Of a stretch of DNA of 64,000 nucleotides, positions 27,799-37,070 are shown one piece after another. The position numbers were made by a program, and so were the translations under genes. Every line of letters begins with the position of its first letter. Position 1 is the first letter of the stretch. The notes under the pieces were generated by a model. That model was not told the DNA's origin. It ran no database searches and was given only the letters and a program-made list of their open reading frames with translations. The DNA comes from Acinetobacter sp. MB5 (GTDB taxonomy: Bacteria > Pseudomonadota > Gammaproteobacteria > Pseudomonadales > Moraxellaceae): the NCBI RefSeq assembly GCF_003261585.1, contig NZ_POVU01000002.1:310001-374000 (forward strand). The letters are read 5' to 3'.

Positions 27799-28200
27799 AT
27801 GGTTAAGTTTTTAATCCCTCTCGTTGGGCTTGGTTTCTCCTCTTTATGCCTTGCAGAAAACCCTATACGAGTTCAGGTTCTAAATACCAATAATGGTCAA
27901 CCTGCAGCACATTTACATGTCACCTTAGAAGCACAACAGAATAATCAGTGGGTTCAGATCGGTGAAGGTGACACGAATGATCAAGGTCAACTTGACACGC
28001 TCTATCCAAAAGATAAAGCCAATCTAGACAAAGGTTATTATCGGGCCACGTTTAAAACAGGTGACTGGTTTAGAAGCAAAAATCAACGCTCGTTTTATGC
28101 AGAAGTCCCTGTGGTTTTTGTGATTGATGGCTCAATGGATCACTATAATATTCCGCTTCAGATCAGTCCGTATGGATATTCGACCTATCGTGGAAGTTAG
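27799..28200 (+). CDS. uraH: 5-hydroxyisourate hydrolase, periplasmic (transthyretin-like)
   Basis: A 133-residue protein with a signal peptide (MVKFLIPLVGLGFSSLCLA) and then a transthyretin-like domain. Landmarks are IRVQVLNTNNGQPAAHLHVTLE with the active-site His, and the C-terminal tetrapeptide YRGS, diagnostic of 5-hydroxyisourate hydrolases. The enzyme converts 5-hydroxyisourate to OHCU after urate oxidation. The signal peptide places it in the periplasm, as in several gammaproteobacterial HiuH proteins. Neither a uricase nor an OHCU decarboxylase gene is adjacent. AGGA lies 9 bases before the ATG, and a terminator follows. Confidence 0.9.
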   Translation: MVKFLIPLVGLGFSSLCLAENPIRVQVLNTNNGQPAAHLHVTLEAQQNNQWVQIGEGDTNDQGQLDTLYPKDKANLDKGYYRATFKTGDWFRSKNQRSFYAEVPVVFVIDGSMDHYNIPLQISPYGYSTYRGS

Positions 28201-28209
28201 GCTATCAAA

Positions 28210-28242
28210 TAAAAAAACCGATGATCAAACATCGGTTTTTTT
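28210..28242. terminator. bidirectional terminator
   Basis: AAAAAAACCGATG/CATCGGTTTTTTT with loop ATCAAA, between the convergent uraH and M61 protease genes. Confidence 0.92.
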
Positions 28243-28261
28243 AAAGAAAAGAAAAGCGAAA

Positions 28262-29965
28262 TTAAGCTTTTAACCAATTCTCAGCTTTGGTCTGATCTGC
28301 AACTTTTAATTCAACTGTGGTTAAACCAGTTTCAGCGGCTTGAACCGTAAACTGAAGCAATTCATCACGACGGAAAGCATGCACAACAAATTCACCTTGT
28401 TGTTTTGCATATTTAGCCAACAACTTTTCAGAAGCCTTTAAGCCATCAATCGCCACGATAACATCATTGGCAGATAGCCCTGCTTTTGCACCTGCTCCTT
28501 CACGTCGAGCTTGTTGAATCAGCATTCCTTCGGGTTTTTCAGCAAGCTTCAAACCGAATGGCTGAGTCTTGTCATTTTTAAGCTGATATTCAATACCGAA
28601 TTCAGGGAAGAGTTGATCAAGTGGCAATTCATCAGTGGTATAAATCAGATGATTAATTTGCTCTAACCAAGAATGACCTGTTAATTCTTCACACAACTCA
28701 AAAATGGTGCGCTCAGTCACCTGAATACCTTTTTGTGCATTTTCATAGAGTTTACGTACAAGAACATCGAGACTTGAGCCACGTAAACGCAAACCTAAAT
28801 CCAGACATAAAGCCACTAAACAGCCTTTATTGTAGTAGCTCGTTCCTGCGTTATTGCTGTTTTCATCTGGACGGTAGAATTTAATCCATGTGTCAAAACT
28901 TGACTCGGCAACCGACTGAACCTCACGGCCTGGATTTTGCAAATAGCGGTCAATCTGCGCCTTGAGTAATTTCAAATACGATGCTTGTGAAATCACACCG
29001 CTACGCAGCAAAATCAGATCATCGTAATATGACGTGAAACCTTCAAAAATCCACAGCAAAGACGTATAGCTTTCTTTGTGCAAATCATAATTAACAAAGT
29101 TTTCAGGACGAATATATTTCACCAACCATGAGTGGAAATATTCATGGCTGCAAAGCCCCAAGAAACGCTGATAATCCTCTGAAGGTTCTTCAGGCTCATT
29201 GGCTTTTGGCAAGTCATCACGCGGCGTGATTAAACTGGTGCTGTTTGGATGCTCTAGACCACCATAACTATTGCCTGTTGCCATGGTCATAAACACATAG
29301 TTTTTAAATGGCGCTGATCCAAAAATCTGAATTTCAGTTTGGCAAATTTTCTGGATATCGGCTTGTAGACGCTCAACATTGGTCGCATGTTTACCTGAAA
29401 TCACAAACTCATGTTGAATACCTTCAGCGTCAAAGCTAAAACGAGTTTGATCAGCCAGTTCAAATGGACTATCAATGAGCTGCATATAATTGTCAGCTTT
29501 TAAGGTATAGCGCCCTTTCACCAAGCTTTTTGAGACCAAACCTGTCGCCACAGTAAAATGCTTAAACTCATCGGGCAAGAACACTTCCAATTCACATTCA
29601 GCTTCTTCCTGATCTTTAAGACCTAAGCACACGCACGCTGGGTTGACATAGAAACGAGTCTGATCGACATAACTACCACGTACCGATAAATCATAGGCAT
29701 AGACATCGTACTCAACTGTAATCAACTCATGATCAGTGTTAAATAGACGCCATTTATTCTTTTCAAATTTACTGATTTTCAGTTGGCGTCCTGCCTCGTC
29801 ATAGGCTTTAACCGACTCAATGTGTTTTGCAAATTCACGAATCAGGTAACTGCCCGGAATCCATGTCGGCAACCACAATTCTTGTGTTGGATTGGCGACA
29901 AAACGTAAGGTCACATGAATGAGATGCTGTTGGTAATCGTCAAACTCTATTTGATAGTGCAACAT
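28262..29965 (-). CDS. M61 family metallopeptidase with PDZ domain
   Basis: A 567-residue protein of the glycyl-aminopeptidase M61 family. The N-terminal beta-sandwich (LHYQIEFDDYQQHLIHV..., about 1-165) is followed by the zinc motif HEYFHSW (about 273-279) with the downstream Glu in FEGFTSYYDD. A C-terminal PDZ domain (about 465-545) contains GAKAGLSANDVIVAIDGL. There is no signal peptide, so it is probably cytoplasmic. M61 enzymes remove N-terminal Gly or Ala residues in vitro, but their cellular substrates are unclear. It is transcribed alone, divergent from the carboxypeptidase gene. Confidence 0.9.
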   Translation of the reverse strand: MLHYQIEFDDYQQHLIHVTLRFVANPTQELWLPTWIPGSYLIREFAKHIESVKAYDEAGRQLKISKFEKNKWRLFNTDHELITVEYDVYAYDLSVRGSYVDQTRFYVNPACVCLGLKDQEEAECELEVFLPDEFKHFTVATGLVSKSLVKGRYTLKADNYMQLIDSPFELADQTRFSFDAEGIQHEFVISGKHATNVERLQADIQKICQTEIQIFGSAPFKNYVFMTMATGNSYGGLEHPNSTSLITPRDDLPKANEPEEPSEDYQRFLGLCSHEYFHSWLVKYIRPENFVNYDLHKESYTSLLWIFEGFTSYYDDLILLRSGVISQASYLKLLKAQIDRYLQNPGREVQSVAESSFDTWIKFYRPDENSNNAGTSYYNKGCLVALCLDLGLRLRGSSLDVLVRKLYENAQKGIQVTERTIFELCEELTGHSWLEQINHLIYTTDELPLDQLFPEFGIEYQLKNDKTQPFGLKLAEKPEGMLIQQARREGAGAKAGLSANDVIVAIDGLKASEKLLAKYAKQQGEFVVHAFRRDELLQFTVQAAETGLTTVELKVADQTKAENWLKA

Positions 29966-30138
29966 AAGTCGGAATTCTAATCTTAATCAGTTTATGCAGG
30001 GCTTTAGCTTAGCATTTTTTTACTCTAATATGCGCTACTGCTGTTATTCCGTACAGAAGATGACTGAAATCAAGTTAGCTTTAATATTTGTCATGGAAGA
30101 TAGCGACTCTTTCTTTTGATCTCCTCAGGATTTGTCCG

Positions 30139-31428
30139 TTGAAACGTTTTATTTCTTGGTTTGCAGGGCTTGGCATGTTATGCACAAGTTTCGCCCATGC
30201 AACCATTTTGAATATTGACCCAGAATCTGTACCTGCTGCGGCGTGGACAATTTATGATCCACAATCTGGGCAAACTATTGCTGAATACAATAGCCATGCA
30301 CAACGTGCCCCTGCCTCTTTAACCAAAATGATGGTGGCGTACATTACGCTTCAAGAAATCAAGGCGGGCAAACTGAAGAAGACAGATGTCATTACAGCCA
30401 ATGACGTAGTACACGTGGTTCAGCCTGATGAATCACAAATGTTCCTACGTCCTGGGCAGAAAATTACCATTGATCAATTGCTCACAGGTCTGGTGGTTAT
30501 GTCTGCCAATGACGCAGCGGTTACCTTAGCTCAGCGTATTGGTGGAGACTTGCCGCACTTCGTTGCACGTATGAACCAAGAAGCTAAAGCGCTAGGCATG
30601 ACCGATACCCATTTCACCAATCCCGCTGGGATTACCATGGATGGGCATTATTCTTCTGCTGCGGATATGGCAAAACTGGGCAATGCGTTAATCCAACAAT
30701 TCCCTGATTATTTGGGTTATTCAAAACAAACCAGCTATTCATGGAATGGTCATCCACACCATGCAACCAATATTTTGCTGAAACAAGATCCAACCGTTGA
30801 TGGCTTAAAAACAGGTTTTACTCGTGCTGCTGGCTTTAACTTGGCATTAACAGCGAAACGTCCAACCATGAATCCAAACTTGCCACAACGTCGTTTGATT
30901 GTCGTGGTGTTGGGAACAACTAGCCCGATTATGCGTGCGGAAGTTGCGCACCGTTTAATGAATTTGGCGTATAACTACACACGCGATGAAGTCATTGTTA
31001 AGGCACAACAGCCAATTGCACTTTTACCTGTCATGGATGGGAAAATCAAAAGCTATCAAGTCGTGCCTCAAACCACTCAGTTCATGACCACTTCGCTGTA
31101 TAACCAGCCTGTGGCGATTGACATGCGTAGTTTCAACAATGACTCTGGACACTTGGTGTATAACGGACAAAGCCTTGAGCCAGTCAACAGTACACAAACA
31201 CACATTCAAGTGAATCTGAATCAAAAGCAATTGACTGCACCTTTAAATCAAAGCATGCAATTGGCAACACTGAAAGTGTATCAAAACGGTCAATGGATCG
31301 AAGACATTCCTGTCCAGTCACAAGTTCAACTTGAATATGCCAATATTTTGCAACGTTTCTGGCACTGGCTCTGCTCTCTGCTACCTTTCCTAGGTGCCAA
31401 AGCGATTCCTGCAAAAATTCTGTTATAA
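30139..31428 (+). CDS. dacC: D-alanyl-D-alanine carboxypeptidase, PBP5/6 type
   Basis: A 429-residue protein with signal peptide (MKRFISWFAGLGMLCTSFAHA) and the penicillin-binding motifs SLTK (60-63), SAN (122-124) and KTG (224-226). A PBP5-type C-terminal beta domain follows, then an amphipathic tail (LQRFWHWLCSLLPFLGAKAI) that anchors it to the outer face of the inner membrane. It trims the terminal D-Ala of muropeptides. The start is the TTG at 30139, with AGGA eight bases upstream and an immediate signal peptide. No ATG exists in a suitable place. Confidence 0.9.
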   Translation: MKRFISWFAGLGMLCTSFAHATILNIDPESVPAAAWTIYDPQSGQTIAEYNSHAQRAPASLTKMMVAYITLQEIKAGKLKKTDVITANDVVHVVQPDESQMFLRPGQKITIDQLLTGLVVMSANDAAVTLAQRIGGDLPHFVARMNQEAKALGMTDTHFTNPAGITMDGHYSSAADMAKLGNALIQQFPDYLGYSKQTSYSWNGHPHHATNILLKQDPTVDGLKTGFTRAAGFNLALTAKRPTMNPNLPQRRLIVVVLGTTSPIMRAEVAHRLMNLAYNYTRDEVIVKAQQPIALLPVMDGKIKSYQVVPQTTQFMTTSLYNQPVAIDMRSFNNDSGHLVYNGQSLEPVNSTQTHIQVNLNQKQLTAPLNQSMQLATLKVYQNGQWIEDIPVQSQVQLEYANILQRFWHWLCSLLPFLGAKAIPAKILL

Positions 31429-31444
31429 GATTGAAAGAAAAAAA

Positions 31445-31470
31445 GGGGTTGATTTTTTTGCATCAACCCC
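31445..31470 (+). terminator. hairpin after dacC
   Basis: GGGGTTGAT/ATCAACCCC with an 8-base loop. The T-tract is stronger on the - strand than on the + strand, but position favours ending dacC. Confidence 0.65.
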
Positions 31471-31579
31471 AATCTTCTTTAAAATAATGAACCTCATCTA
31501 AAAATCCTGAATTTGCATTCCCCAAATTCAGTTTTTCATTTTATGATGTGACTTTAAAACTCTGTATGGATTTACAAAC

Positions 31580-32062
31580 ATGACTGCTATTGCAAATAAC
31601 CACGTGGTTTCATTCCACTACACACTAACAAATGCTGAGGGTGAAACACTTGACCAATCTCAAGGCGAACCACTTGCATATTTGCACGGCGCAGGCAACA
31701 TCATTCCTGGTTTAGAAAAAGCTCTTGAAGGCAAAACTGTTGGCGATAAATTGACTGTTAACGTTCCTGCTGCTGAAGGTTATGGCGAATACAACCCAGA
31801 CCTCGTTCAAGAAGTTCCTGCTCAAATGTTCCAAGGCGTTGAGAAAATCGAAGCTGGCATGCAGTTCCAAGCTCAAACTGATGACGGCGTGCAAATCGTA
31901 ACTGTTAAGTCTGTTGAAGGCGACACAGTGATCGTTGATGCAAACTTCCCACTTGCTGGTCAAGATTTGACTTTCCAAGTTGAAATCGTTGAAGTTCGTG
32001 ATGCGACTCAAGAAGAACTTGATCACGGTCACGTTCATGGCGTAGGTGGTCACCACCACTAA
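31580..32062 (+). CDS. slyD: FKBP-type peptidyl-prolyl isomerase SlyD
   Basis: A 160-residue protein. The FKBP domain is split by an inserted chaperone flap: VVSFHYTLTNAEGETLDQS and GAGNIIPGLEKALEGK, the flap at about 70-120 (YNPDLVQEVPAQMF), then FKBP strands ending FQVEIVEVRDAT. The tail carries several histidines (HGHVHGVGGHHH) that may bind nickel, though it is much shorter and poorer in Cys than E. coli SlyD. In E. coli SlyD aids folding and nickel delivery to hydrogenase. Here a urease cluster lies 30 kb away. Monocistronic, with a strong terminator. Confidence 0.92.
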   Translation: MTAIANNHVVSFHYTLTNAEGETLDQSQGEPLAYLHGAGNIIPGLEKALEGKTVGDKLTVNVPAAEGYGEYNPDLVQEVPAQMFQGVEKIEAGMQFQAQTDDGVQIVTVKSVEGDTVIVDANFPLAGQDLTFQVEIVEVRDATQEELDHGHVHGVGGHHH

Positions 32063-32084
32063 GATTTTGCCTCTTGCAAATCTG

Positions 32085-32117
32085 AAAAAGCAAAGCCTCG
32101 TGCTTTGCTTTTTTTAT
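32085..32117 (+). terminator. terminator of slyD
   Basis: AAAAAGCAAAGC/GCTTTGCTTTTT with a 5-base loop and T7. Confidence 0.92.
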
Positions 32118-32159
32118 GCTATTTTTAGGCGATCGAGTTCTTAAAACTGATTTGAATTT

Positions 32160-33590
32160 ATGCCTACCCTGATCTGGTTTCGTCAAGACTTACGCATTTC
32201 TGATCACGCTGCACTATGGCACGCCAGCCAAAACGGGGCTTGCCTTGCCCTTGTCATATTATCTCCACAGCAATGGCAACAACATGATGATGCTCCGATT
32301 AAACTGGACTTTTATCTGCGTCAGTTAAGCGAGTTACAGCAACAATTACAACACTACAATATTCCACTAATGGTTCAGGTTGTACCACTTTGGCAAGAGA
32401 TCGCACCTGTTTTGCTTGCACTGTGTCAGCGCTTTCAGATTCAGCAGGTGCATGCCAATGTTGAACTGGGTCTTCATGAATTACAGCGTGATAAACACTG
32501 CCAAGATGTCTTGGCTCAAGCCAAGATTCAACTAGAGCTGTACCAAGACCGTACACTATTTCCTATCGGTAGCATTCGCAATCAGTCAGGGCAACCCTAT
32601 CAGGTGTTTACTCCTTTTAAGAAAAACTGTTATGAACGCCTGAATCTGCAACTGCCTGCCTGCTATCCTGAGATTGCTATTCAAACTCCTATGCAGTTTG
32701 AATTCACACCACAAGAACAGCAAATTCCCGAACTACATGAACTGGGCTATGACGCTATTCCAACCGAACAACAACAGCTTTGGCCGATTGGTGAGTCGCA
32801 TGCACAGCAACAACTGGATGATTTTTTAGAAGATGCCTTAGCCGACTACAAACAGCAACGTGACTTTCCTGCCCAAGCAGGCACAAGCCAATTGTCTGCC
32901 TATTTAAATATCGGCATTCTGTCGATTCGCCAGTGTGTACAAGCGCTGTTTCGCCTACAGCAAGGACAGTTTTTATTGACCGATGAAGGTCAACAGACTT
33001 GGCTGGATGAACTGCTGTGGCGTGAGTTTTATCAGCATATTTTGTTTGACTATCCCCAAGTGTCTAAACACTTACCTTTTCAGCCGAAAACCCAGCAACT
33101 TGCATGGCGAGATGATCCCGAAGGTTTAGCGGCATGGCAACAAGGTCAAACAGGCATTCCAATTGTCGATGCAGGGATGCGTCAACTGCTTGCAACGGGC
33201 TGGATGCACAATCGGGTACGCATGATTTGCGCGATGTTTCTCACCAAAAATTTACTGATCGACTGGCGTAAAGGTGAACAGTGGTTTATGCAACATCTCA
33301 TTGATGGTGATTTGGCAGCAAATAACGGTGGCTGGCAATGGAGTGCATCAACTGGAACAGATGCCGCGCCCTATTTTCGGATATTCAACCCGATTAGCCA
33401 GTCTGAAAAATTTGACCCGAATGGCGACTATATACGGCGTTGGGTGCCTGAACTGAAATCTTTAGATAATAAAACTATTCACGAGCCTTATGCCAAAGGC
33501 TACAAAGCTGGCTTAGACTATCCGAAAGCAATTGTTGATCTGAAAAGCAGTCGGGTTCGTGCGATTGAAGCCTTTAAAGCTTTGGATTAA
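32160..33590 (+). CDS. phrB: deoxyribodipyrimidine photolyase (class I)
   Basis: A 476-residue protein of the cryptochrome/photolyase family. The N-terminal antenna domain starts PTLIWFRQDLRISDHAAL (about 1-130). The FAD domain contains TSQLSAYLNIGILS, WLDELLWREFY and the signature GGWQWSASTGTDAAPYFRIFNP region, with RMICAMFLTKNLLIDWR just before. It repairs cyclobutane pyrimidine dimers using blue light. The FAD-domain tryptophans of the electron chain appear intact. The gene converges on the HD-domain gene with only six bases between the stops and no visible terminator. Confidence 0.95.
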   Translation: MPTLIWFRQDLRISDHAALWHASQNGACLALVILSPQQWQQHDDAPIKLDFYLRQLSELQQQLQHYNIPLMVQVVPLWQEIAPVLLALCQRFQIQQVHANVELGLHELQRDKHCQDVLAQAKIQLELYQDRTLFPIGSIRNQSGQPYQVFTPFKKNCYERLNLQLPACYPEIAIQTPMQFEFTPQEQQIPELHELGYDAIPTEQQQLWPIGESHAQQQLDDFLEDALADYKQQRDFPAQAGTSQLSAYLNIGILSIRQCVQALFRLQQGQFLLTDEGQQTWLDELLWREFYQHILFDYPQVSKHLPFQPKTQQLAWRDDPEGLAAWQQGQTGIPIVDAGMRQLLATGWMHNRVRMICAMFLTKNLLIDWRKGEQWFMQHLIDGDLAANNGGWQWSASTGTDAAPYFRIFNPISQSEKFDPNGDYIRRWVPELKSLDNKTIHEPYAKGYKAGLDYPKAIVDLKSSRVRAIEAFKALD

Positions 33591-33596
33591 AGCAAT

Positions 33597-34229
33597 TTAA
33601 GCCAATGCCTGCTTTAAATTGGTTTTGGCTTGCTGCTCATAATGCTGCTGAAAATATCGGGTTTGATACAAAGGCTGTGCCAGATAAAACTGGCGCAGCA
33701 CTGTATGACGCTTTTCCTGATAAATCAGCTCATCCACCCACGCATATTCCTGTCGGATTTGCTGCTGATATTCAGTAAAGCGTTGTGGTGAACTACCCAA
33801 AATCGCCAGATCAATATCCAGTAAATAGGCTAAATCAGACTCAGAAGCGATGGCATGTTGCTGGGTTGCCAAAATCCAATTCGCGATCTTGTCGAGCTGG
33901 GCTTCAGGCAATGCGCCTGCCAGTTGTTGTCGCATCAACATCGCACTCTCTTGTTCATTGCTTGCTGAACGCGGTTGATAGACTACATCGTGAAAGAAAA
34001 TCGCCAGTTGCATGGCTAGAGCATCTTCAATCTGGTTTTGCACGATTTCAAATAACGCTAGGCATTCCACAATATGTTGTAACTGATGATAGGCTCGTTG
34101 AGGTTCCTGATAAGCATGCAGCAGTTTTTCCAAGCATCGCTCATGTTGCTCGACTGACCAGTGCTCAGGCAAAAACTGGGGTAAAAGTTTTTGCCACGCC
34201 TGACGAAACTGCTGCTGAAAGCTCGGCAT
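33597..34229 (-). CDS. predicted HD-domain metal-dependent phosphohydrolase (COG4339 type)
   Basis: A 210-residue protein. HD-type metal motif residues are seen in FFHDVVYQ (about 79-86), with an earlier His in YHQLQHIVECL and a later DIDLAILGSS. This is the pattern of the COG4339 family, which is predicted but not shown to act on nucleotides or similar phosphate esters. Its ATG shares one base with the TAA stop of yaaA (TAATG), so the two are translationally coupled. The protein is rich in Gln, and its C-terminus is hydrophilic. A role with YaaA in oxidative stress is only a guess from the coupling. Confidence 0.78.
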   Translation of the reverse strand: MPSFQQQFRQAWQKLLPQFLPEHWSVEQHERCLEKLLHAYQEPQRAYHQLQHIVECLALFEIVQNQIEDALAMQLAIFFHDVVYQPRSASNEQESAMLMRQQLAGALPEAQLDKIANWILATQQHAIASESDLAYLLDIDLAILGSSPQRFTEYQQQIRQEYAWVDELIYQEKRHTVLRQFYLAQPLYQTRYFQQHYEQQAKTNLKQALA

Positions 34230-35008
34230 TATGCAACCTGCTCCTCACGTTTAAATACCAGTTCTTTGGCATTGGAATTTTCAGCATCAAAATAATAGCC
34301 TTCGCTATTAAATGCTTTAAGGTCTTCAACCTGTTGAATCTGCTGCTCAATTACAAAACGTGCCATTAAACCACGGGCTTTTTTTGCATAGAAACTAATG
34401 ACTTTGTATTTGCCATTTTTTTGATCCAAAAACACAGGTTTAATAATTTGAGCATCCAAAGCAGATTCTTTCACGGCTTTATAATATTCGTCCGATGCAA
34501 GGTTCAATAAAATCTGACTATTGGCGTGTTGCAAGTCTTGCTGAATCAGATCGGTAATGCGTTTCCCCCAAAATTCATATAAGTTGCTACCACGAGGGTT
34601 TTGCAGCTTAGTCCCCATTTCCAGACGATACGGCATCATCAAATCCAGTGGACGAAGCAGCCCATATAAACCCGAAAGCATCCGCAAATGCTGCTGAGCA
34701 AAATCCAGTTGCGAGTCATTGAGTGCATAGGCATCTAAACCTGTGTAGACATCACCTTTAAATGCAAAAATGGCTTGGCGGGCATTGGCCAGATCAAACT
34801 CGGTTTGCCAGTCCTGAAAACGTGCCACATTGAGCTGTGCAATTTTTTCACTGACACTCATTAAGCTTGCCAATTGTGACGCTGACAACTCACGACAAAC
34901 CTCAATCAACTGTTCAGACTGATCCAAAAGACGCGGCTGAGTAAAGTTGCTGCTTGGCAATGCAGTTTCATAATCCAGTGTTTTGGCAGGTGAAATTAAA
35001 GCCAGCAT
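34229..35008 (-). CDS. yaaA: peroxide stress protein YaaA (UPF0246)
   Basis: A 259-residue protein, [14 protein letters not shown], matching the YaaA family in length and motifs ([66 protein letters not shown]). E. coli YaaA belongs to the OxyR regulon and lowers free iron under peroxide stress. It also binds DNA. ATG 35008 is used because GAGG lies just before it, overlapping upstream ATGs at 35014 and 35020. It is the first gene of a two-gene unit with the HD-domain protein. Confidence 0.93.
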   Translation of the reverse strand: MLALISPAKTLDYETALPSSNFTQPRLLDQSEQLIEVCRELSASQLASLMSVSEKIAQLNVARFQDWQTEFDLANARQAIFAFKGDVYTGLDAYALNDSQLDFAQQHLRMLSGLYGLLRPLDLMMPYRLEMGTKLQNPRGSNLYEFWGKRITDLIQQDLQHANSQILLNLASDEYYKAVKESALDAQIIKPVFLDQKNGKYKVISFYAKKARGLMARFVIEQQIQQVEDLKAFNSEGYYFDAENSNAKELVFKREEQVA

Positions 35009-35137
35009 AGACATCCTCATTTTTGCTATATTTTGCCCACTATATCAGTCCCCTATTTCTAACGCCAATCTGTGTTTCTGATCGCGTTTATCGGTACAAT
35101 CATGCTTCCTACTTTAAAATTAAGCTCTTCGAGTCCT

Positions 35138-35767
35138 ATGCCTGAAACGATTTTTTTACAAGGCCCTGCTGGGAAAATTGAGGTTTTTGTTGACCGCCCA
35201 CAGGCAGAGATCCGCAGTTTTGCCATTGTTTGTCATCCACACCCACTGCAAGGTGGCACGGCGCATCATAAAGTGCCGATGTTGCTGTCGAATATTTTGA
35301 CTGAGCGTGGCTGTATTGTTTACCGTCCAAGTTTCCGTGGTGCAGGACAAACTGAAGGCTTGCATGAAGAAGGATTTGGCGAAACCCATGATATTTTGGC
35401 AATCTTGCAACAGCTTCGTGAAATGCATCCGAACCTTGATTTTTATGCAGGTGGCTTTAGCTTTGGTGCGCATGTTTTAGCCAAATGTTATGCAACACTT
35501 GAGGTTGCAGAACGTCCAAAACAGTTGGTGCTTTGTGGTCTGCCAACTGCAATGGTACGTGGGCTGCGTGACTATCAAACCCCAGAAATTCAAGGCGATT
35601 TGCTGTTTGTACATGGTGAAGAAGATGACATTACCCTGCTGAGTGATATGGTGAAATGGGCAAAACCGCAAAAGCACCCGATCACGATTTTCCCAGGCGC
35701 AAATCACTTCTTTACAGGCTATTTAAAGCAACTACGCCAAGTGATTAGCCAGTATATTCGTTTATAA
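35138..35767 (+). CDS. alpha/beta hydrolase (COG2945 type)
   Basis: A 209-residue alpha/beta hydrolase. The nucleophile elbow is GGFSFGAHV, the oxyanion region is CHPHPLQGGTAHHKV, and the catalytic acid and His fit VHGEEDDIT and PGANHFFTG. No lid domain is present. Such small hydrolases have unknown ester or thioester substrates. The start is placed at ATG 35138 (MPETIFLQGPAGKIEV), the usual family start. ATG 35102 would add 12 Ser/Leu-rich residues and is possible. It is divergent from yaaA. A nested inverted repeat follows the stop. Confidence 0.82.
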   Translation: MPETIFLQGPAGKIEVFVDRPQAEIRSFAIVCHPHPLQGGTAHHKVPMLLSNILTERGCIVYRPSFRGAGQTEGLHEEGFGETHDILAILQQLREMHPNLDFYAGGFSFGAHVLAKCYATLEVAERPKQLVLCGLPTAMVRGLRDYQTPEIQGDLLFVHGEEDDITLLSDMVKWAKPQKHPITIFPGANHFFTGYLKQLRQVISQYIRL

Positions 35768-36071
35768 ACAATCGGCATCTCATGGCAGGAAAGTTGAGGT
35801 TTAGACCTGTATATCCTGCCATGTCAGCCCAAAATGCACCTAATCTCTTTAACCCAATTACTGTTGTTTTTGCATTCTAAATGCTCATACAAAAATCAAA
35901 TGTGGAACAGGTGAAATATCAGTTCTAAGTTCTTGTCTCATCCAAAAGTTTTATTTCAAAAAAGATGACTTCACTATACTTTGGATCCATTAAAAGAAAT
36001 TCATCTAGATTTACGCTCTAATTCATTCTAGATGGTGCATCATTAACTCACCCAAATAGGCATTTAAACCT
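35768..36071. other. 304-base spacer with two inverted repeats
   Basis: CATGGCAGGA (35781-35790) pairs with TCCTGCCATG (35814-35823), and inside it AGGT/ACCT closes a TTAG loop. A second repeat, CATCTAGA (36002-36009) with TCTAGATG (36027-36034), lies upstream of the RNase Z-like gene. No reading frame is supported. Neither repeat has a T-tract. Confidence 0.5.
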
Positions 36072-37070
36072 ATGCTGAACTTCACTTTTCTTGGTACTTC
36101 TTCAGGCGTTCCAACGCTCACACGCAATGTTGCAGGGCTTGCGATTGGTATTCAGAAAAGTAAGGAATGGATTTTAGTCGATGCTGGCGAAGGTACACAG
36201 CATCGCCTTCAACAAGCCAGATTTTCCCTACACAAGCTCAAAGCGATTTGTATTACCCATGTGCATGGTGATCATTGTTATGGTTTAGTCGGTTTACTCG
36301 CGAGTGCGGGAATGAATGCACGCACACAACCCTTAACGATTATTGCCCCTCAAGCCATTCAGACTTGGCTCGAAGTGACCATTCAACTCACCGATCTGTA
36401 TTTATCTTATCCCATTGAGTTTATTGATGTAGAAACACTGCTTGAGCGGCCGCATCAACTCAATGAAGTGCTGTCGATTCAAACGCACCGTTTGCACCAT
36501 CGTGTACCAAGCTATGCCTTTAGTGTGGTGGCTACACATGTTCAGAAAAAACTTGATACTGCTGCGCTACAAGCACTGGGTATTCCAAAAGGCAAAGTTT
36601 GGGGCGATTTACAAAGTGGTCAGGACATTGAATTTGAGGGGGAAAATTTTCCAAATCGACAGTTTTTTGAAATCACCTCTCAGCAAATTCATGCCGTGAT
36701 TGCGGGAGATAATGACCAGCCTGAACTGTTGAATGATGTTTGTGCCACAGCCAATCTGTTGATTCATGAAGCAACCTACACCCAAGCCATTTTAGACAAG
36801 GTGGGAACAACACCCATGCACAGTTCTGCAAAAATGCTGGCCGAATTTGCCGAGAAAGTTCATTTACCTCACCTGATCTTGACGCATATCAGCGCACGCT
36901 ATCACGATGCACAAGGTTCAAAAACATTAAAAGCTGAAGTTGAGCAATATTATTCAGGTCAGTTTTGGATCGCGCATGACTTTGACCGATACGAACTTGA
37001 TCTCGATGGAAACATGACAAAAACCGCCTATGCAGCACATGGATTTTGCCAAGTCACGACTCCACGCTAA
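36072..37070 (+). CDS. rnz: ribonuclease Z-like metallo-beta-lactamase fold protein
   Basis: A 332-residue protein with the RNase Z signature: FLGTSSGVPTLTRNVAG at the start, the metal motif HVHGDHCYG, PSYAFSV, GDNDQP with a metal Asp, LIHEATY, MHSSAKMLAEFA and LTHISARYHD. RNase Z cleaves 3' trailers of tRNA precursors that lack CCA. All tRNAs in this window encode CCA, so its need is not obvious. Other MBL phosphodiesterase activities (RNase BN-like) are equally possible. An AGGC lies 12 bases upstream of the ATG. rtcA, another RNA 3'-end enzyme, follows 364 bases on. Confidence 0.85.
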   Translation: MLNFTFLGTSSGVPTLTRNVAGLAIGIQKSKEWILVDAGEGTQHRLQQARFSLHKLKAICITHVHGDHCYGLVGLLASAGMNARTQPLTIIAPQAIQTWLEVTIQLTDLYLSYPIEFIDVETLLERPHQLNEVLSIQTHRLHHRVPSYAFSVVATHVQKKLDTAALQALGIPKGKVWGDLQSGQDIEFEGENFPNRQFFEITSQQIHAVIAGDNDQPELLNDVCATANLLIHEATYTQAILDKVGTTPMHSSAKMLAEFAEKVHLPHLILTHISARYHDAQGSKTLKAEVEQYYSGQFWIAHDFDRYELDLDGNMTKTAYAAHGFCQVTTPR

